Shown one piece after another: positions 1-12,972 of a DNA stretch of 64,000 bases; positions within the stretch are counted from its first letter, which is position 1; every line of letters begins with the position of its first letter. Under the pieces are notes generated by a model that ran no database searches, had not been told where the DNA came from, and worked only from the letters and a program-made list of their open reading frames with translations. The position numbers were made by a program, and so were the translations under genes. The stretch is from contig CM114272.1 of assembly GCA_050084515.1 (NCBI GenBank), forward strand, positions 310,001 to 374,000. Reading direction: 5' to 3'. Source of the stretch: Blasia pusilla. Its lineage: Eukaryota; Marchantiophyta; Marchantiopsida; Blasiales.

Positions 1-810
1 GAGTATGTGGATATTACAATGATAATATGATCTTCACATGCTTTCAAAATATGATATGACGGCTTGTAAGCCAATCTCTACACGGTTGGACCAGAATGTG
101 AAGCTAAGAGTGGATGAAGGAGATTTTCTTGCAAATTCTAATATGTATAGGTGCATGGTTAGAAGTTTGATCTATCTGACTATAACCAGGCTAGATTTGA
201 GTTATGCAATTGGCCTAGTGAGCTAATTTATGCAAGCATCACCTTGATGCTGCGAGAAGGATTATGTGATATATGAAATTCTCTGTTCAGTTTGGGCTTC
301 AATTTGAATCTTCTCCGAGTTTACAATTGGAGGGATTCACAGATGTTGATTGGGTAGGAAGCGTGTCTGATTGACACTCTGCATTTGGTCATTCATTTAC
401 TTTGGGAAGCGCAACTATAAGTTGGGCTTCAAAGAAGCAACCTACAGTTACTTTATCTTCAATAGAGGCTAAATATAGAGGAGCAACCAATGGAGCATGT
501 GAGGCGGTGTGGCTTCATTGATTAATTGTTGAGATTTGTGTTAGTAACTTAGGACCTAGTGTAATATATTGAGAAAATATTAGTACCATCAAGCTTGCTA
601 ATAATCCTGTGTTTCATGCTCGAAGAAAACATGTAGAGGTGCATTATCATTTTATAAGAGAGAAAGTGCTTGCATGAGAAATTGATATTGTGTATATAGA
701 TACAGATCAGAAAATTGTTAAATATTTACAAAGGCATTGTCTAGAGATAAGTTTGAGATGTCTAGAAACATCTTAGGTGTAAGAGATATCTATATGAGCT
801 TGAGGGGGAG
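1..810 (+). mobile_element. Degenerate Ty1/copia pol 3' end (RT tail and RNase H)
   Basis: This is the 3' part of a copia polyprotein. The stretch 38-226 ends in a reverse-transcriptase tail containing SLIYLTITRLDLSYAIGLVS. The same reading continues through several in-frame stops as RNase H: FTDVDWVGS near 337-363, KKQPTVTLSSIEAKY near 430-476 and HYHFIREKV near 643-669. The order and motifs are those of copia RNase H. The stops at about 223, 372, 520 and 570 show that it is dead. The window cuts its 5' part. Confidence 0.85.
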
Positions 811-1140
811 TATTGAAGACAAAATTATAGTCAAGCTCATCATCACCCGAACTGCTATATTTGGTACTCACACAAAGTAGGGAAGCTTAATCTTGGTTAG
901 TTAGTTGAGCGCGATTATCTTAACTAGGGTTAATTAATCATAATTAGTCTAATTCAAGACTATGGTTAGGATTAGGATTATTGTTGCTTGTACATACCCT
1001 ATATACTTGAGAAGAGGACCAACCTCCACTCATTCTCTCTTTGCAAAATTTCGTCCTCCATGGTGGTGTGTAAGTGTGAGAGTTGTTTCCCACCAGTTAT
1101 ATATGCTTCTTTAGGGTTCACCCTTAGCAGTTTTCTACAC
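801..1140 (+). repeat. Copia polypurine tract and 3' LTR
   Basis: The purine run TGAGGGGGAG at 801-810 directly follows the RNase H remnant and is a typical copia polypurine tract. The LTR should begin at the TG near 814. A TATA-like stretch lies near 998-1003. The LTR end is not fixed by a second copy; CA dinucleotides near 1140-1147 are candidates, where sequence related to the neighbouring gypsy relic begins. Confidence 0.6.
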
Positions 1141-1142
1141 AT

Positions 1143-2840
1143 ACAACATCGATCTTCCTAATACATGGATAGATCCACACATATACAAAAATAAACTCAT
1201 GCATGTACATCGAGACTTCACAATTGTCCCCCTAAGTGGCAACTGGGTCTCCCTAATTCTAGATAGCATACATCACATCTACACAACATGATCTACTACC
1301 CTATATATACATATCGAGGACATAACCATATACTATCACGTGGGAACTACATCAAGAGGGAAGGTCAAATATGACATATGCCACCCTCTAGAAAAACCAT
1401 CACACACAAACTTGCTGGCTAGACTTCTTGCAAATCCACACAACATATACCTCAAGCCTGCAAGTATCATTACCAAGCTCGGATCTACTATCATGTTCAG
1501 AAGATGACATGATGCACAATTGTGCATATGATCCATCCAAATCATATTATCCCATCCCTCTAACATGAGGATTCCAATGTCATGTCTAGAGCTTTCTTTG
1601 AGTAAGGACATACCTTCTGGTTGCGGTAGTCGTTGATGTAAGATTGAATTCTATAATAAGTTTTCTAGTATAGAATCACTACATACACTCTCAATTCTCT
1701 CACAATAGGAATCACGAATGGTAGTGTCGAGGCGATTACTTCTTCATGACATCTAATCCCAAAATTCATAACTATGAAATCTCAATAAAATATTTTATGC
1801 TTGTACACAAGAAAAATGACACAACTAGTATTGAACCCTACTCGAGAAGACCTATTTACATTCATAGATCGCTAAATAAGAACATATAAAACACAATCCC
1901 AACTCCTTCCATAAAAATAAGAAGTATCATCGGAGTTGATGATTGCATGACGTTATTGATAAATGCCTCTTCAAAGTGGTAGACTGGATAACGAGTAAAC
2001 TAGTTCCTATTTACAAAGAAAACCTTAACGAGGTATGGGCTAAGAAAAGAGAAATCGTGTACGACTCGTGCTTCATTTTTATCCATGATTTACTCATATC
2101 CTCTATTCTCCTAAAGAATGGATAATGGTGGAATTGGCCAACCACCTCTATGCAATTTGAGAAGTGCTTGACCATCACGAATATGTAACAATTGTGGCGC
2201 TTCGTCAAAGGTAAAGGTCTTGCAAAATGCAAAGTCCACCTATAACCTAAACCCTTAATTGGAAATGGATGCAATTATGAAGTTGGAGAATCTAACGATG
2301 CCTAGACCCGATCATACACCATGCACTTGGTAATAAATTGTTAGACATATATTTACATGCCTCACTATCAATACTATATTTGGAACAAGTTGTACATCCC
2401 CTTCACTCCAAAGTGAGCCAACTCCCCGTGAGCATGCTACAACAAACGTATTTTTGCAAAGGATGAGGAACTACGCATACTCTACCATTCTCCCACACTC
2501 GTAACACATACGTCCCTTCCCACCAAAAGTGTCTAGCTCAACGTAGGATCCAATCCCTCTCTCTTGCATCCACTGTGCTCGTGACGTTGCCAATACGCAC
2601 ATACTACAAGACCACTCTATCTTGATGAATATCTCGACCACTTCTTGATGCCTCCTCAATGGCCTCTAGATCTAAGGACTCTACATCAGACCTGACCATG
2701 GAAGTTTCAACACTATGGCTCTCCATAGTCAACAAGCCCAAATAGGATGACGTGTGTCGTCCAAGCACCTACTCCTCATCACTCTCTCCATGCCAACAAG
2801 CTCGGGCATGGATTATTGCTCAAACCATTTGAATCTTGGT
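1143..2840 (-). mobile_element. Degenerate Ty3/gypsy copy (integrase and PHD end)
   Basis: This is a decayed relative of the gypsy element at 48790-58455, in the same orientation. On the - strand, 2011-2274 resembles integrase core (LHFARPLPLT, VMVKHFSN) and 1336-1611 matches the integrase C-terminus and PHD region of the better copy (VDPSL, CMLCG or MLCG, SRGWH, DVVPT). Some PHD cysteines are lost. A purine tract like the one before the better copy's 3' LTR lies near 1230-1240, followed by LTR-like sequence down to about 1143. The upstream linker of the better copy is recognisable near 2690-2830. Many stops and indels. Confidence 0.7.
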
Positions 2841-4689
2841 TGAACTTCCCATGTCAACATTGATATATCTCTAAAGTCCCTCCCGCAATCCCTTTTATTT
2901 CCCTTATCCCTTTCCTTACTCCTGCTGTCCCACATTTAGATGCTATGCAAGAATCAGACCTAGCCAGACCTCCCACCAATTGGGAGCCTTGGATCCTACC
3001 TCAAGACTCCTTATTTACATTGAATAATTTTTTTAAAAATTGTCAAGGGACTCCTTACCCCACCGTTCCCACCTACCTTAAACATCCGAAATTGATGTAC
3101 TTAGAGAATCCTATACAATTGCTGCCTCTATTAGAATTTCTTGATCATAAATGTATCTCAATCCCTCAAGATTAGCATACATATATCTAAAGTGTGAAGA
3201 ATTTTTCCAAAGAACTAACACTACAACCAATAGTTTCACACGATCAAGTTTTTTTTCATTAACATCCAAACTTTTAGCCATTAATGATGTTTCTTCTTTA
3301 TCATATTCTACGTAAAGAAAGCTCTCTCATAAATAGTAACCCTCACACATTAAACCCAAGCAATGTTAGTTAAAATAAGCAAGTTAGAGAACTTACACTT
3401 TATGGATGGGCTCCAACTTGCCATCGCCCACAAATCTTGAATTTTTTTTCTATCTTTCCACAATTCCCTAGCCATAGGCTTAGATGAATGAAACTCTTGT
3501 TTCACAACTTCTAAGTTCACAAGACCAAGCTGTAAATAACCCCTCAAAGATAATTCCCTTCATGAATGTATGCAAAGTTCATCCACATCGTTGGAAACCC
3601 AACTAATTAATCTTACTAGCCTTGAAGGCATATTCAAAGGATTCATGATTCTCATTGCACCTATCAAATTATTATCACTAAATCAATCTCGTAAAGCTAC
3701 ACACGAGGCTACACATACATTCTTAACAAAGTTCTTGTAGAAGGTTAAAGTGACTTGTAATTAAACCTTTCCAATACAACCTTAAACATTTCAATGCTAT
3801 AGTACTTGCTACTCCTTACATTAGATTGCAATAATTTTAAATATCCACCATGGGGTCCAAAATCATGTATATAAGAGATTATAACTTGTTTCTTCAAAGA
3901 ATGTAAAAGTATTCAAGTCATGATTCTCCATGATAAAGTTTCTTGTAATAGAGGCAATATGAGAATTCACAATATTACCAATAGTTCCAACTTCTATAAA
4001 CTTATGTTGGAAAACCTTCCTCTAATTAGTAAGAGTAAATAATATGTCTGCCAAAAAGTATAGTTGGTAGATCATTTGAAATCATCTCAACTTGTTTTAG
4101 ATATTAGCAAGATTTCCATTATCTTCGGGGGAGGGAAATATCCCTGAAATATGTAAGGAAAGATTCCAAAAAGTCACGCAAAATAGTTATGGCTTGTCAT
4201 CGTGAGAATCAACGAATTTTATGATATCTCTTCATTATCCTCTAAGATTCATTGCAATTCTCTAACAAAGTTGCAAGATCACAATTTCTCTTTGAAGACC
4301 TTCTAGAATATCCAACTATAGCATTCAAGATGGAATCTACTTTTGTAAATACATCTTTACGATTTGATCCTTTGGTTGCTATCAACCAACCAATTTAGTC
4401 CTATGAACAACACAATGCATACATCTTCTACTCAATTGAAGTAGAAAAGGAATTGCTTTCTACTTCATTAAATAAGATACTATATCATAAAACTTGGAGC
4501 TATGTCATTGTGATATCAATCAGAATGTAATATTTATTTAATGTATTTATGATGTCATTTATGTATTGGATCTTTTTTATAAAAAAATTTCTGCATAAAA
4601 TTGGCGTTGCAAGTTGATTGATATAAACAATCAATATCAAAAAAAGAACTACTTGATATCAAATCAATATAAAAGTTAGCACTACTAGC
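2841..4689. other. AT-rich intergenic, no gene recognised
   Basis: There is no ORF longer than about 76 codons and no protein family that I can recognise. The composition and scattered stops are those of old transposon sequence. The - strand may continue the hAT-like remnant that follows. Confidence 0.4.
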
Positions 4690-4920
4690 TTTCATGTTGA
4701 AATTATATTAAAGTTAGTAACCTCGAACTTTTGTGATGTACCACATTTGACTCCCCACCATAATGGAGGCTCTATTTGATCCAAAATCCATCATCTTTAA
4801 ACCCTCTAATCTCAAGTCCTTTATTAACTCCAATAGATTGCTAGTAATTGTATTCAAAAATTTCTCTACACATTGCACCCATCCTATACAAGAATTCTAT
4901 ACCTTGGGCTATTGTAAGTA
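4690..4920 (-). pseudogene. hAT-like transposase remnant
   Basis: Read on the - strand, about 4730-4870 gives a helical stretch (NLLELIKDLRLEG) followed by FGSNRASIMVGSQ. This resembles the G-S-D-G-A-S-x-M-V-G signature of DUF4371 or ZMYM-like hAT transposases. The preceding sequence holds stop codons and no long frame is open, so this is a dead fragment with unclear boundaries. The call rests on one motif. Confidence 0.35.
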
Positions 4921-7900
4921 AGTTGTAAATACTACAAGATGTCCCATTATGAAATTATTAATAAACTCATAAATCATGATCCCAAAGAAAGGAGATTTTT
5001 TCACTTTACAAAGAGTCCTTATAAGAAGAACATAACTAATATAATAATATGTATGAATACAAAAATTTTCAATCTTGATATTAATATCGGATAATGGGCG
5101 CATTTATTAAAAGCAAAAACTAGCAATCCAAATTGTAGACTTAGAATGGTAGAGTCCAAAAGCAAAGATGAGGCGGAGCTTGGAAAAAAACCTCTGAAAG
5201 TGGCGTCCACAACAATGCAACATATCGTAGCAGAGTTGCAAAAGCTTGCCCAAAGGTAAATGGAAAACGTTCATGAAGAAGATATTGCAGACATCACGGA
5301 TCTTGCAAACACCTAATATATTGGAGTATTGATGTCTCTTTCGTATAAAGTACATCTAGTGATTTCTGTGTAAGATCCCTTTGGATCCTTTTGGCAAATG
5401 GTTTTGTTGTCTTTTTTATGGAGAGCATATCCAATAACTTTTTGAGTGAGATCCTCTAGGATTCTTTTAGGCCATCAGTTCCAATGAGGCTCTTTTTTGT
5501 GGAGCGTATCTATTGATTTACTAAAGAATCCTCTTGATTTCTAACCTTCATCAAATCCAATATTCCTTCCACAAGGAAGCCCCTATTTTTGAATCTTCAT
5601 TATGTTATTCTATTTGGATTCATATCTGTACACCTTGCCTACTATGGTGTTTATAACCTTCTAGATTCTTTAGTCTATATCAGATATTCTTACAATTTCA
5701 GCGCATGTTCTAGTTTGAATCATTTAATTCCACCTTTAATTCCTATGTTAGCTTCATTTTAGCCTTATAGAATTCAAGGATTTATTCTATAACAACCTCT
5801 CATATCTCTTATCTTTATAATATCATACCATCCCCCAATTATTACAGTAGTATCACTTAACTCTTAAGATTTGAACATGTCATTTTCCACCAATACAAAG
5901 TTGTAGGTAAAAGATTATCTGACCTATTTGTTTGATTTTGTTCTATTTTCCTTTCTACCTCGTGTTATGTTTTTCAAAAAATATCTTCCAAAATGGGGGT
6001 TGGTAACTTTGCTCTTGTATTATATGATTGCAATGTTTCTTTGAATATATTTGTCTCTTAAATATATTTCTCCACCTATTAAATCTAGAAGATATGCCCC
6101 ACTAGATCTCCATTGGAAGTTATTGCTAGCATCTTGTTTGTCTACAAGTTAGAGTAGTTACCAAGCTTAGTTTTTTTTTAAATTTTGAAACTCGTCTTAG
6201 TGTAATATACACAATATGTGTAACTCCAAACAATGCTCTTCAAGTTCTCCATCAATCTACACGTGTTCATCTATATTGGCAATTGGTTATGTTATTCCAC
6301 AATGTGAGGTCTATTCCCACTCCATGTCTTATTGGTGGGAAAAAACTTTTGCCACCAAAGATCGAACATATTTGGGTAGATAATTGCATCTACCTCATCA
6401 TAAATTTTTTTTCAAAAGAAGAGCTCTCCATTCTTCCCCTTCAAATATTGTTGGTAAAGGTTTCTCCCATAGAATAACTACCTATTTGGCATTTTTCTTG
6501 ATTCAAATTGCTTATGGACAGTGAGATCTTGGAGCAATTTCATTAAAGTATATTCACCATGTATGTTGAAAAATGCACTCAATATTTCTTGAAGAGGTTG
6601 AAGAGTTTAATCTCCTAATCCTAACTCTGATATTGCGTAATGATTTTTATCCTTACACATCTATTCAATTTTAATCCTCCTATTTCAAGCTATATTAAAT
6701 ATACTAAGTGATCTCATTTGAATTATAACGAAAAGTAGTTAAAAATACTATAAAAGATTCATGTTGGAAAAGAAAAGTTGTGACGTGATAGAAACCAAAG
6801 TATATAATATTAAGAAATTGAATGTATATATTTTATCCTTTGAAATGAATAATGTCATAATGGATGATGATGCGGAGGTAAGTCAGTTAGGGAAGGAGAA
6901 AAGATATACATCTATTCTAACTTAGTGAGGGAATTGGTTTTCCAACTCTTTGGGAACAGAATTGGATCTATTCTAATCTTTCAAGATAAGGAAGAAAAGA
7001 TCAATAATGATAAATAAAAAAGATAAAGAGAAGATCCTATTAAGAAAAAATTCAGATAGAGAGAATTATTCTTAGGTGAAAGCAAATATGTGATTCGACA
7101 TGAAGTTAAAAATCAAATATAAGAAGCAAGTGAGAATTAGAAACAAAAGAAGCGAACAAGATGGTATTAAAGGAACTGGTTCAAGACATGAATCTAGAAG
7201 GACCTTCAAGAGATAGGGCACAAAAGTAAGGGGGAAATAATGAGATAAAAGGTTGATAAAGTAAGAAACATATTTGAGTTAATAAGTATAAAATAATTCA
7301 ATACACCCAAATAGAAAGAAGACAATATGGGATAGGAAGAAAGATTAGAAAATTTGCATGCAATGAAAAGAAGCACCTCGCCTAAATGATGGTAGAAAGA
7401 CCATATACACTCAAAACTGATACTCAGGGAGAAAACAACAAAGGAAATCAAAAGCACCAAAGTAGAATTTCAGGAAAAGGTGAAAGTCACGAAAGATTAA
7501 GAAAAGAAAAAGGAACCCTTTGATCTGATTTTCCATGCCAATCAAACCATGAATAGAATGTAAGGTATGAAATTATGTCTAAGGTTGAGTAAGCATTTTC
7601 ACATACAGAGAAAGTTCAAAGATCCTAAGAACTTTGGAAAACCTCCATCTTAGTTGGAAACATAGAAACCCAAAGTCCATTTAGAGGAGATGATCGGATT
7701 GAATTGAAGGAATGGAATAACAACTTACTAAATACTTGAGATCAAAAGCTCTTCTACTATCCTCGAAATGAAAAGCTTCTCTTCCATCCAAATGTGGTAT
7801 AAATTCCAAAAGAGGTTCTTTGGAAATTAGACTTAATTTCTCCGTTTTCAATCTCTACTTTTATATTTTCTCAACTGGTAAGTTGCCCATGTCAGTATGC

Positions 7901-8140
7901 CATTTATTCAATATAGGTCTTTTGTATCTTAACTTAAATCCTTAAAATGACACATGTCAATTGGAAAGGAATCCTTTTGTGTCAATAGAGGGATTATATA
8001 AACCCAACATAGATGACTAGTAAGGTGCCCATGTGGTGTACGAGTATGAAAAAAAATAGAGAAACATTTCCTTTATTCAAGGATTTCTTTGAATATCACA
8101 TTACGAGTGAAATGACCTTTTTCATTTGAATGTGCATGAC
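4921..8140. other. AT-rich repeat-derived DNA, no gene recognised
   Basis: Only short ORFs occur. Near 5360-5540 there are two diverged versions of a segment containing a GTGAGATCC or GTAAGATCC motif and TTTTTTATGGAG or TTTTTTGTGGAG. The interval 6850-7560 is purine-rich on the + strand. I see no intact gene. Confidence 0.35.
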
Positions 8141-8149
8141 TTCCTATTA

Positions 8150-8330
8150 TAATATTGATCACATTTCTCCTTGCGCCTATTCATGCTTGGGGTTAGGTCC
8201 CGACGCGTGAGAGTCGAGTTAAGTGGGAAGACACTTGAACAAAAATTGACTTATGAGCAGGATTCCAACACACAACCAATTGCCTAGTAGACGAAAGAGT
8301 TGCCCATTGTGCTACAATCTCGTGCACATT
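8150..8330 (-). repeat. tRNA-derived SINE-like sequence
   Basis: On the - strand a box A-like TAGCACAATGGGCA (8314-8301) is followed about 30 nt later by a box B-like TGTTGGAATCC (8270-8260). That is the spacing found in tRNA genes. The flanks that would form an acceptor stem pair poorly, so it is not a working tRNA. A tRNA-headed SINE or a decayed tRNA is most likely. No poly-A tail or target duplication was fixed. Confidence 0.4.
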
Positions 8331-8827
8331 AATGTAGAGAACATAAAAATTTTATTCTTATTCAAGAAAAACTCCAAAGAGGGCTCAAGGTTAACTAATT
8401 CAACCTCGGATTAGAATACATCTATATTATTATCGGAAAGTACATTTTTTATTTGCAAACATCTCTCCGTTTGATTTGACAACAAGAAAATGTTTCACAT
8501 GCTACTGACAATAAAAAAATTTAAATTTATATGCGGAAATATTAATCCCTCTTTTTTTATTTCATGTGTAATTTACTCATGAATGAATAGACATGTAAAT
8601 TCGTACCTTTATCAAAGTTCGAGATTACCGAAGCCATGTGACGGACCGGACGGAAACTTCCCTTCGGTAAACCGATCATAAGTTCGCGTCCTCAGTTTGG
8701 AGACCATCCCGAACCTAGGCCGAACCTACTACAGTGAAGTCTATTGAATGAATGAAATGCAAGAAGGGACGAAGAAGACCTAACAGACGCAAACACTGAA
8801 TTGTAGACGGAGACGGAGGAGGATTCT
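8331..8827 (+). promoter_or_regulatory. Promoter and 5' region of the bL25m gene
   Basis: Composition changes from AT-rich repeat to mixed sequence at about 8610, next to repeated CGGA and CCGAACC motifs (8640-8730). No clear TATA box is visible at a sensible distance. The transcription start is not determined. Confidence 0.3.
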
Positions 8828-8851
8828 ATGATGAGTGAGTGCATGAGCTAG
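8828..8851 (+). other. Short upstream ORF before bL25m
   Basis: An ATG-ATG pair opens a seven-codon reading frame that ends in TAG, 53 bp before the bL25m start. If the transcript begins upstream of it, it could lower translation from the main start. Confidence 0.35.
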
Positions 8852-8904
8852 CTCATCGATCGGGGGAGCTGGTTGATCGATTGAGAATTCCAGGGTTGGG
8901 AATT

Positions 8905-11132
8905 ATGGCAAGCATTGTGAAGCAGTTGCAGCGGAAAGTGGGTTTAGCATTGACTGTTGTGGAGAGGCAGTGCTTAGGGTCCTCATCCAAGCAGTGCGTT
9001 GGTGGCGAGGCCAGCCTCCAGCATCGCCAGCCGCTGCAATTCTACGCACGCTTCGCCAGGTTCCAACTCTACACACTTTCTGGCTCGAGGGCGGATTTCG
9101 TCTGGTCTTTCACCACTGCTCTCAGTACGTCCTTGTAGTGATTTCTTGCGTCGAGATGCTTCTTCTCGTTTCTTACTCAATGGGATTACTCTATTTTATG
9201 TATGGCGTCCGGTTTGTAGCATGAGGAGGTTGGATCCGCTGCCTTCTTGGTCACCTGCGCGGCCCACGGGATGATAGTTCCGCTCTGTTACACCAGCCTG
9301 TCAGTTCTGTGGCGTCGCAATTCTCTCCCAATCTGAAGGCACCGGCTTAGGTCCTGCCAGCTGAGACCGTCAAATGCATTCAACTAAATTCCAGACTCTG
9401 CCTCCGTTCTCGGGGAATTTAACTAGTAGACTGAAATCTCAGTTTGAATCCTCTCGGCCTAGAGAGCCCTTCATACCGTCCGGTCATGATCGAGGTCACT
9501 GGATGTCGGCGTCGAGCTCGCAGGGTCTATGTGTATGAACGAAGATTAGAGTTGAATGAGATGTTGTATAGTTTGTAAGTTCTGTTGATGGGCATATCTG
9601 GTGAAAGATACGGCATTGGTGGAAGATTCGTCGCCTCTCCTTCACCATGCCGTATCTGTCTGATAGATGTCTTGACGACGCCGTACTATTCAATGACGTG
9701 TTTTCCAAACGGAGCTGATCTGTGACCTTTATTTTCATGGGTACTAGCGATTCTCGGTCCTTGTCTACTCTTACACATTTGTGCAGAAACTTTTCTTCTC
9801 AGGCTGCATTCGTCGAAGGCGACGATAGACCTCCTAGTCTCCGCAAGTCGGCGGCTGCGAAAGAGGATGTCATTCTACGAGCGTTTCCCAGGAAGAACAC
9901 AGGAAAAATCTGGTGTAAGAAGGAAAGGAAGCTTGGTTTAGTTCCTAGCATAGTTTTTGAGCAAGAAAATGGTCATTTGGGTGGCAACAAGCAGCTGATA
10001 TCAGTGGAGCGTAAGCAGCTGGAGAACATCGTGAACAAAATAGGGCAGACATTCTTTCTATCTAGGACGTACGACCTGGAGATCTACGATAAGCCTGGTG
10101 GAGAGCTTCAGACAAGAGAAACAGTACTGCCACGCACTGTAAGTAGTCTTGTCGCTTTCTTCTGGCCATGATGAAGTGATCGATTGGGAGAGATCTCGTA
10201 CTTCAATGACTGCAATTTCTTGAGGTCACCTTTTAAGTTCCTGCTTTGTGCAGATCCATCTTGATTCAGCTAGTGATCAGCTTCTAAATGTCACGTTTAT
10301 CAGAGCTCCACCTACTGCAAAACTGAAAGTTGAAATTCCTCTGGTCTTCCTCGGTGAAGATTCTTGCCCAGGCATTCGGAAAGGTGTGTTCTCTTTGAAG
10401 TGCAGCTGTTGAAATATTTAGGTGCTGATAGTTGTGCTCAAACCCCTCATTACGATGTACTTAAGAATAGAATGTCTTGTTGGTTTGCTGGCAGAGAGTT
10501 TGGGCCAGAGGTTTGGGTAGAAAGATGAGTTCACTTGGTCCAAAAGTCTGGAGAATAATCCATAGTAAAGTATAGGTGCTTTATAACATGACCTGTGAAA
10601 TCCATACATGTCTGCCTTATTCCCGAATCACTTCACAAGCTTGGTCGTGATGCTCAGGGATTTCCATTCTGCCATCTTTTTGATGAATGGATTTTCCTCA
10701 GTCGTCAAGTGGATTTCCGTATTCTGAATTGAGCTTGGGTAGGCTTGATTTATGCTGGAGTTAGTTCAATGTAGCAGGGAAGGGCTTAATACTTCACCCT
10801 CGCGGGCTTTCGAGTATTTTGTACGAATTAGCAGTGAATGTGGGCAACCAATGTTTTCAAAATTCAGAATTATTTAAGACTAATCACTGTTTTTTACAGG
10901 AGGCTATGTCAATACCATGAAGAGAGTGATTCCATTTGTTTGTCCTGCGGATGCAATACCACCATTCCTGGAGGTGGATCTCAGCAGTCTTGACGTTGGT
11001 CAGAAGATACTTCTCAGGGACCTTAAGGTTGATCCAAGGTTACGGTTATGTCACAAAGATATTTCATTGCCAGTTTTGAAAATTATGGGTACCCGCACAA
11101 TTGAAGCAGCTGCAGCCACTTCTGCAAAGTGA
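8905..11132 (+). CDS. Mitochondrial large-subunit ribosomal protein bL25m
   Basis: This is a homologue of bacterial bL25, which binds 5S rRNA in the large ribosomal subunit; here it probably acts in mitochondria. Four exons are inferred: 8905-9059, 9787-10138, 10254-10383 and 10900-11132. All join in frame and give 289 residues. The first about 60 residues are rich in Arg, Ser, Gln and Ala with few acids (YARFARNFSSQ), typical of a mitochondrial presequence. From about residue 83 the L25 family pattern follows: FPRKNTGKIW, PSIVFEQENG, GGNKQLISVE, FFLSRTYDLEI, then PLVFLGEDSCPG, GGYVNTMKRV, LCHKDISLPV. The plant mitochondrial L25 family shares this layout. The exon 1 donor (AG before GTTCCA) is weak, and the 727-bp first intron is the least certain join. 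The ATG at 8905 is the only in-frame ATG upstream of the domain. Confidence 0.85.
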
Positions 11133-12972
11133 TTGTGAAACAAAGCTGTATGGAAGCGAGGGGGTAGTTTTCCCTTGTGGATCTAGCTCTAGTTGCAAGA
11201 TCAGCAGGCAATTATCTCCTCCTTTTGGGGGAATAGCCCTATGAAAGGGGTCTAAACTGATTTTTGAAAGGATGCATAGCTGCCTGTTCAGGCGTCTATG
11301 TGTAATACTTCAGAGTCAGTGGGATAACCGTTCACCAATTCTGGTCTTCTTGCAGTTCACTACACAGTTCGCTAGAACTTTTGATTCCAAGCCAGAATTT
11401 TATAGTGTTGGTGCCAGCTCTCCAGATCTAAGCTTCACTCATGTTTGTCAGGTGTAGAACAGAGTGTGCCACGTCTTGCTTTTCCATTCAGAAGTGATGC
11501 ACACATCCCGGATCAGTCACTCAGAAAAGACATGCAAGAGAACAGTACACGAGATGCCTACTCAGGAGAGGTCAGGGAACCAAATCTCATGTATGTTGAG
11601 AAGTCCCTGTTTCTTTATGTGGCCCCAAAAATTTTTGACAGCATTAGTTTGTGACGATAGCTAGGAGTCATCAGTGGGTCCATGATAGCTATTGCTTCAA
11701 AGAGGATTGCAAATGATGTCGTGGAAGTGTAGTCCTGCTTTAATTTAGCTGCCCAAGTACAGTGGACTGAAAACTCGTGACCTGTAAATTAAGGGAATTA
11801 GATCTATTACTGCAAAAGCATGATGGATTTCTTAAGTGCTTCACATACAACCTTAATACGGAAGCAATGAGGACAAGGTCTGTGGCAGTCTCTTTCTCCT
11901 TCACAAAGCAGGAACTATTGTGTGGCTTTTTCATTGAGAATTTGAATTGAACTACCTTCATGTGGCCTGGATCTCTCTCCCATTGAATTCATGATGTGGA
12001 AGTTAAAGTGAAAATCCTGCCAACAGAAAGTGTTCTTGGTTCCTTACTATCTAAGCATCTCATCTGCGTCTTAAGCTATCGAAATCAGGTGGACGGGTAC
12101 GCCGTTGTTATGATGAATACACCATAGTGATATTATTTTTCACCGTTTATACTTGTCGAGCATTTGTTCACCCCTCGCTGTAACTTGGCGTATTGTATTT
12201 CAGTTTATATTCTCGTTTGCCCAATTAAAATTATTACAGAACATTCAACTTCCGATCATTATCAGCCTGATCAATTGTAAGCTTTGCATTCAGAAGCTGT
12301 GGATGCAGATATTCCAAGCGTTCATGACTGGAGTATCTTAGGTAAGAGTAGAATACTTTTTTGACTCTATCTGAAAAGTCTATCTGAACTCGATTGTCAT
12401 GGTCTGCATCTGCAGATTTATGGAAACTGTATCACTGCAGCTCCCATTCCCACTAGTATCTATCCACACAATTAAGAGGCAAATACTTTAGTCACAAAAT
12501 CCTCAACTTCATACTTGGAGGCCCCATCTTACAAATCAACGGCTACGGACTGAGGTAATCGGGGATTCAGTTCCATCCAATCTTCATGAGATCATAAGTA
12601 TCCAATCTATACAAGTGAGGCATTTGAGTACTGCCCTAAAAGGGCCATCACTCCTAGTGTCTGACCTCCAGCAGTTGCATTTGCACTCACAAACTACATG
12701 ATAAAACATGCGCTGGGTGTAGGGCAAGTCTCACGATTCCCCACAGCCACTACTAAGAAGTCTGGTGACTTTGTCTGTTCTAGTTGCAGTCCATCCTTAC
12801 TCAAGACACTCACTGGCAGAAACGCTCCAGTTTTTGTATCGCTTTTCCCACTTTTGGGAGAGGGAATGGCCCTGGTCACCTGACTCTCTACCTTCTATTA
12901 TTCTGAAAACCATCCAAGGTGACATTTACCACCATGGGAGGGACTAAAAGGATACAAAGTGATCCACATCAT
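11133..12972. other. Intergenic between convergent bL25m and PUX1
   Basis: This 1.8-kb interval separates the 3' ends of two convergent genes and must hold both 3' untranslated regions. No conserved coding sequence was found; the ORFs here are at most about 73 codons. I see no clear polyadenylation signal that I would stand on. Confidence 0.4.
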
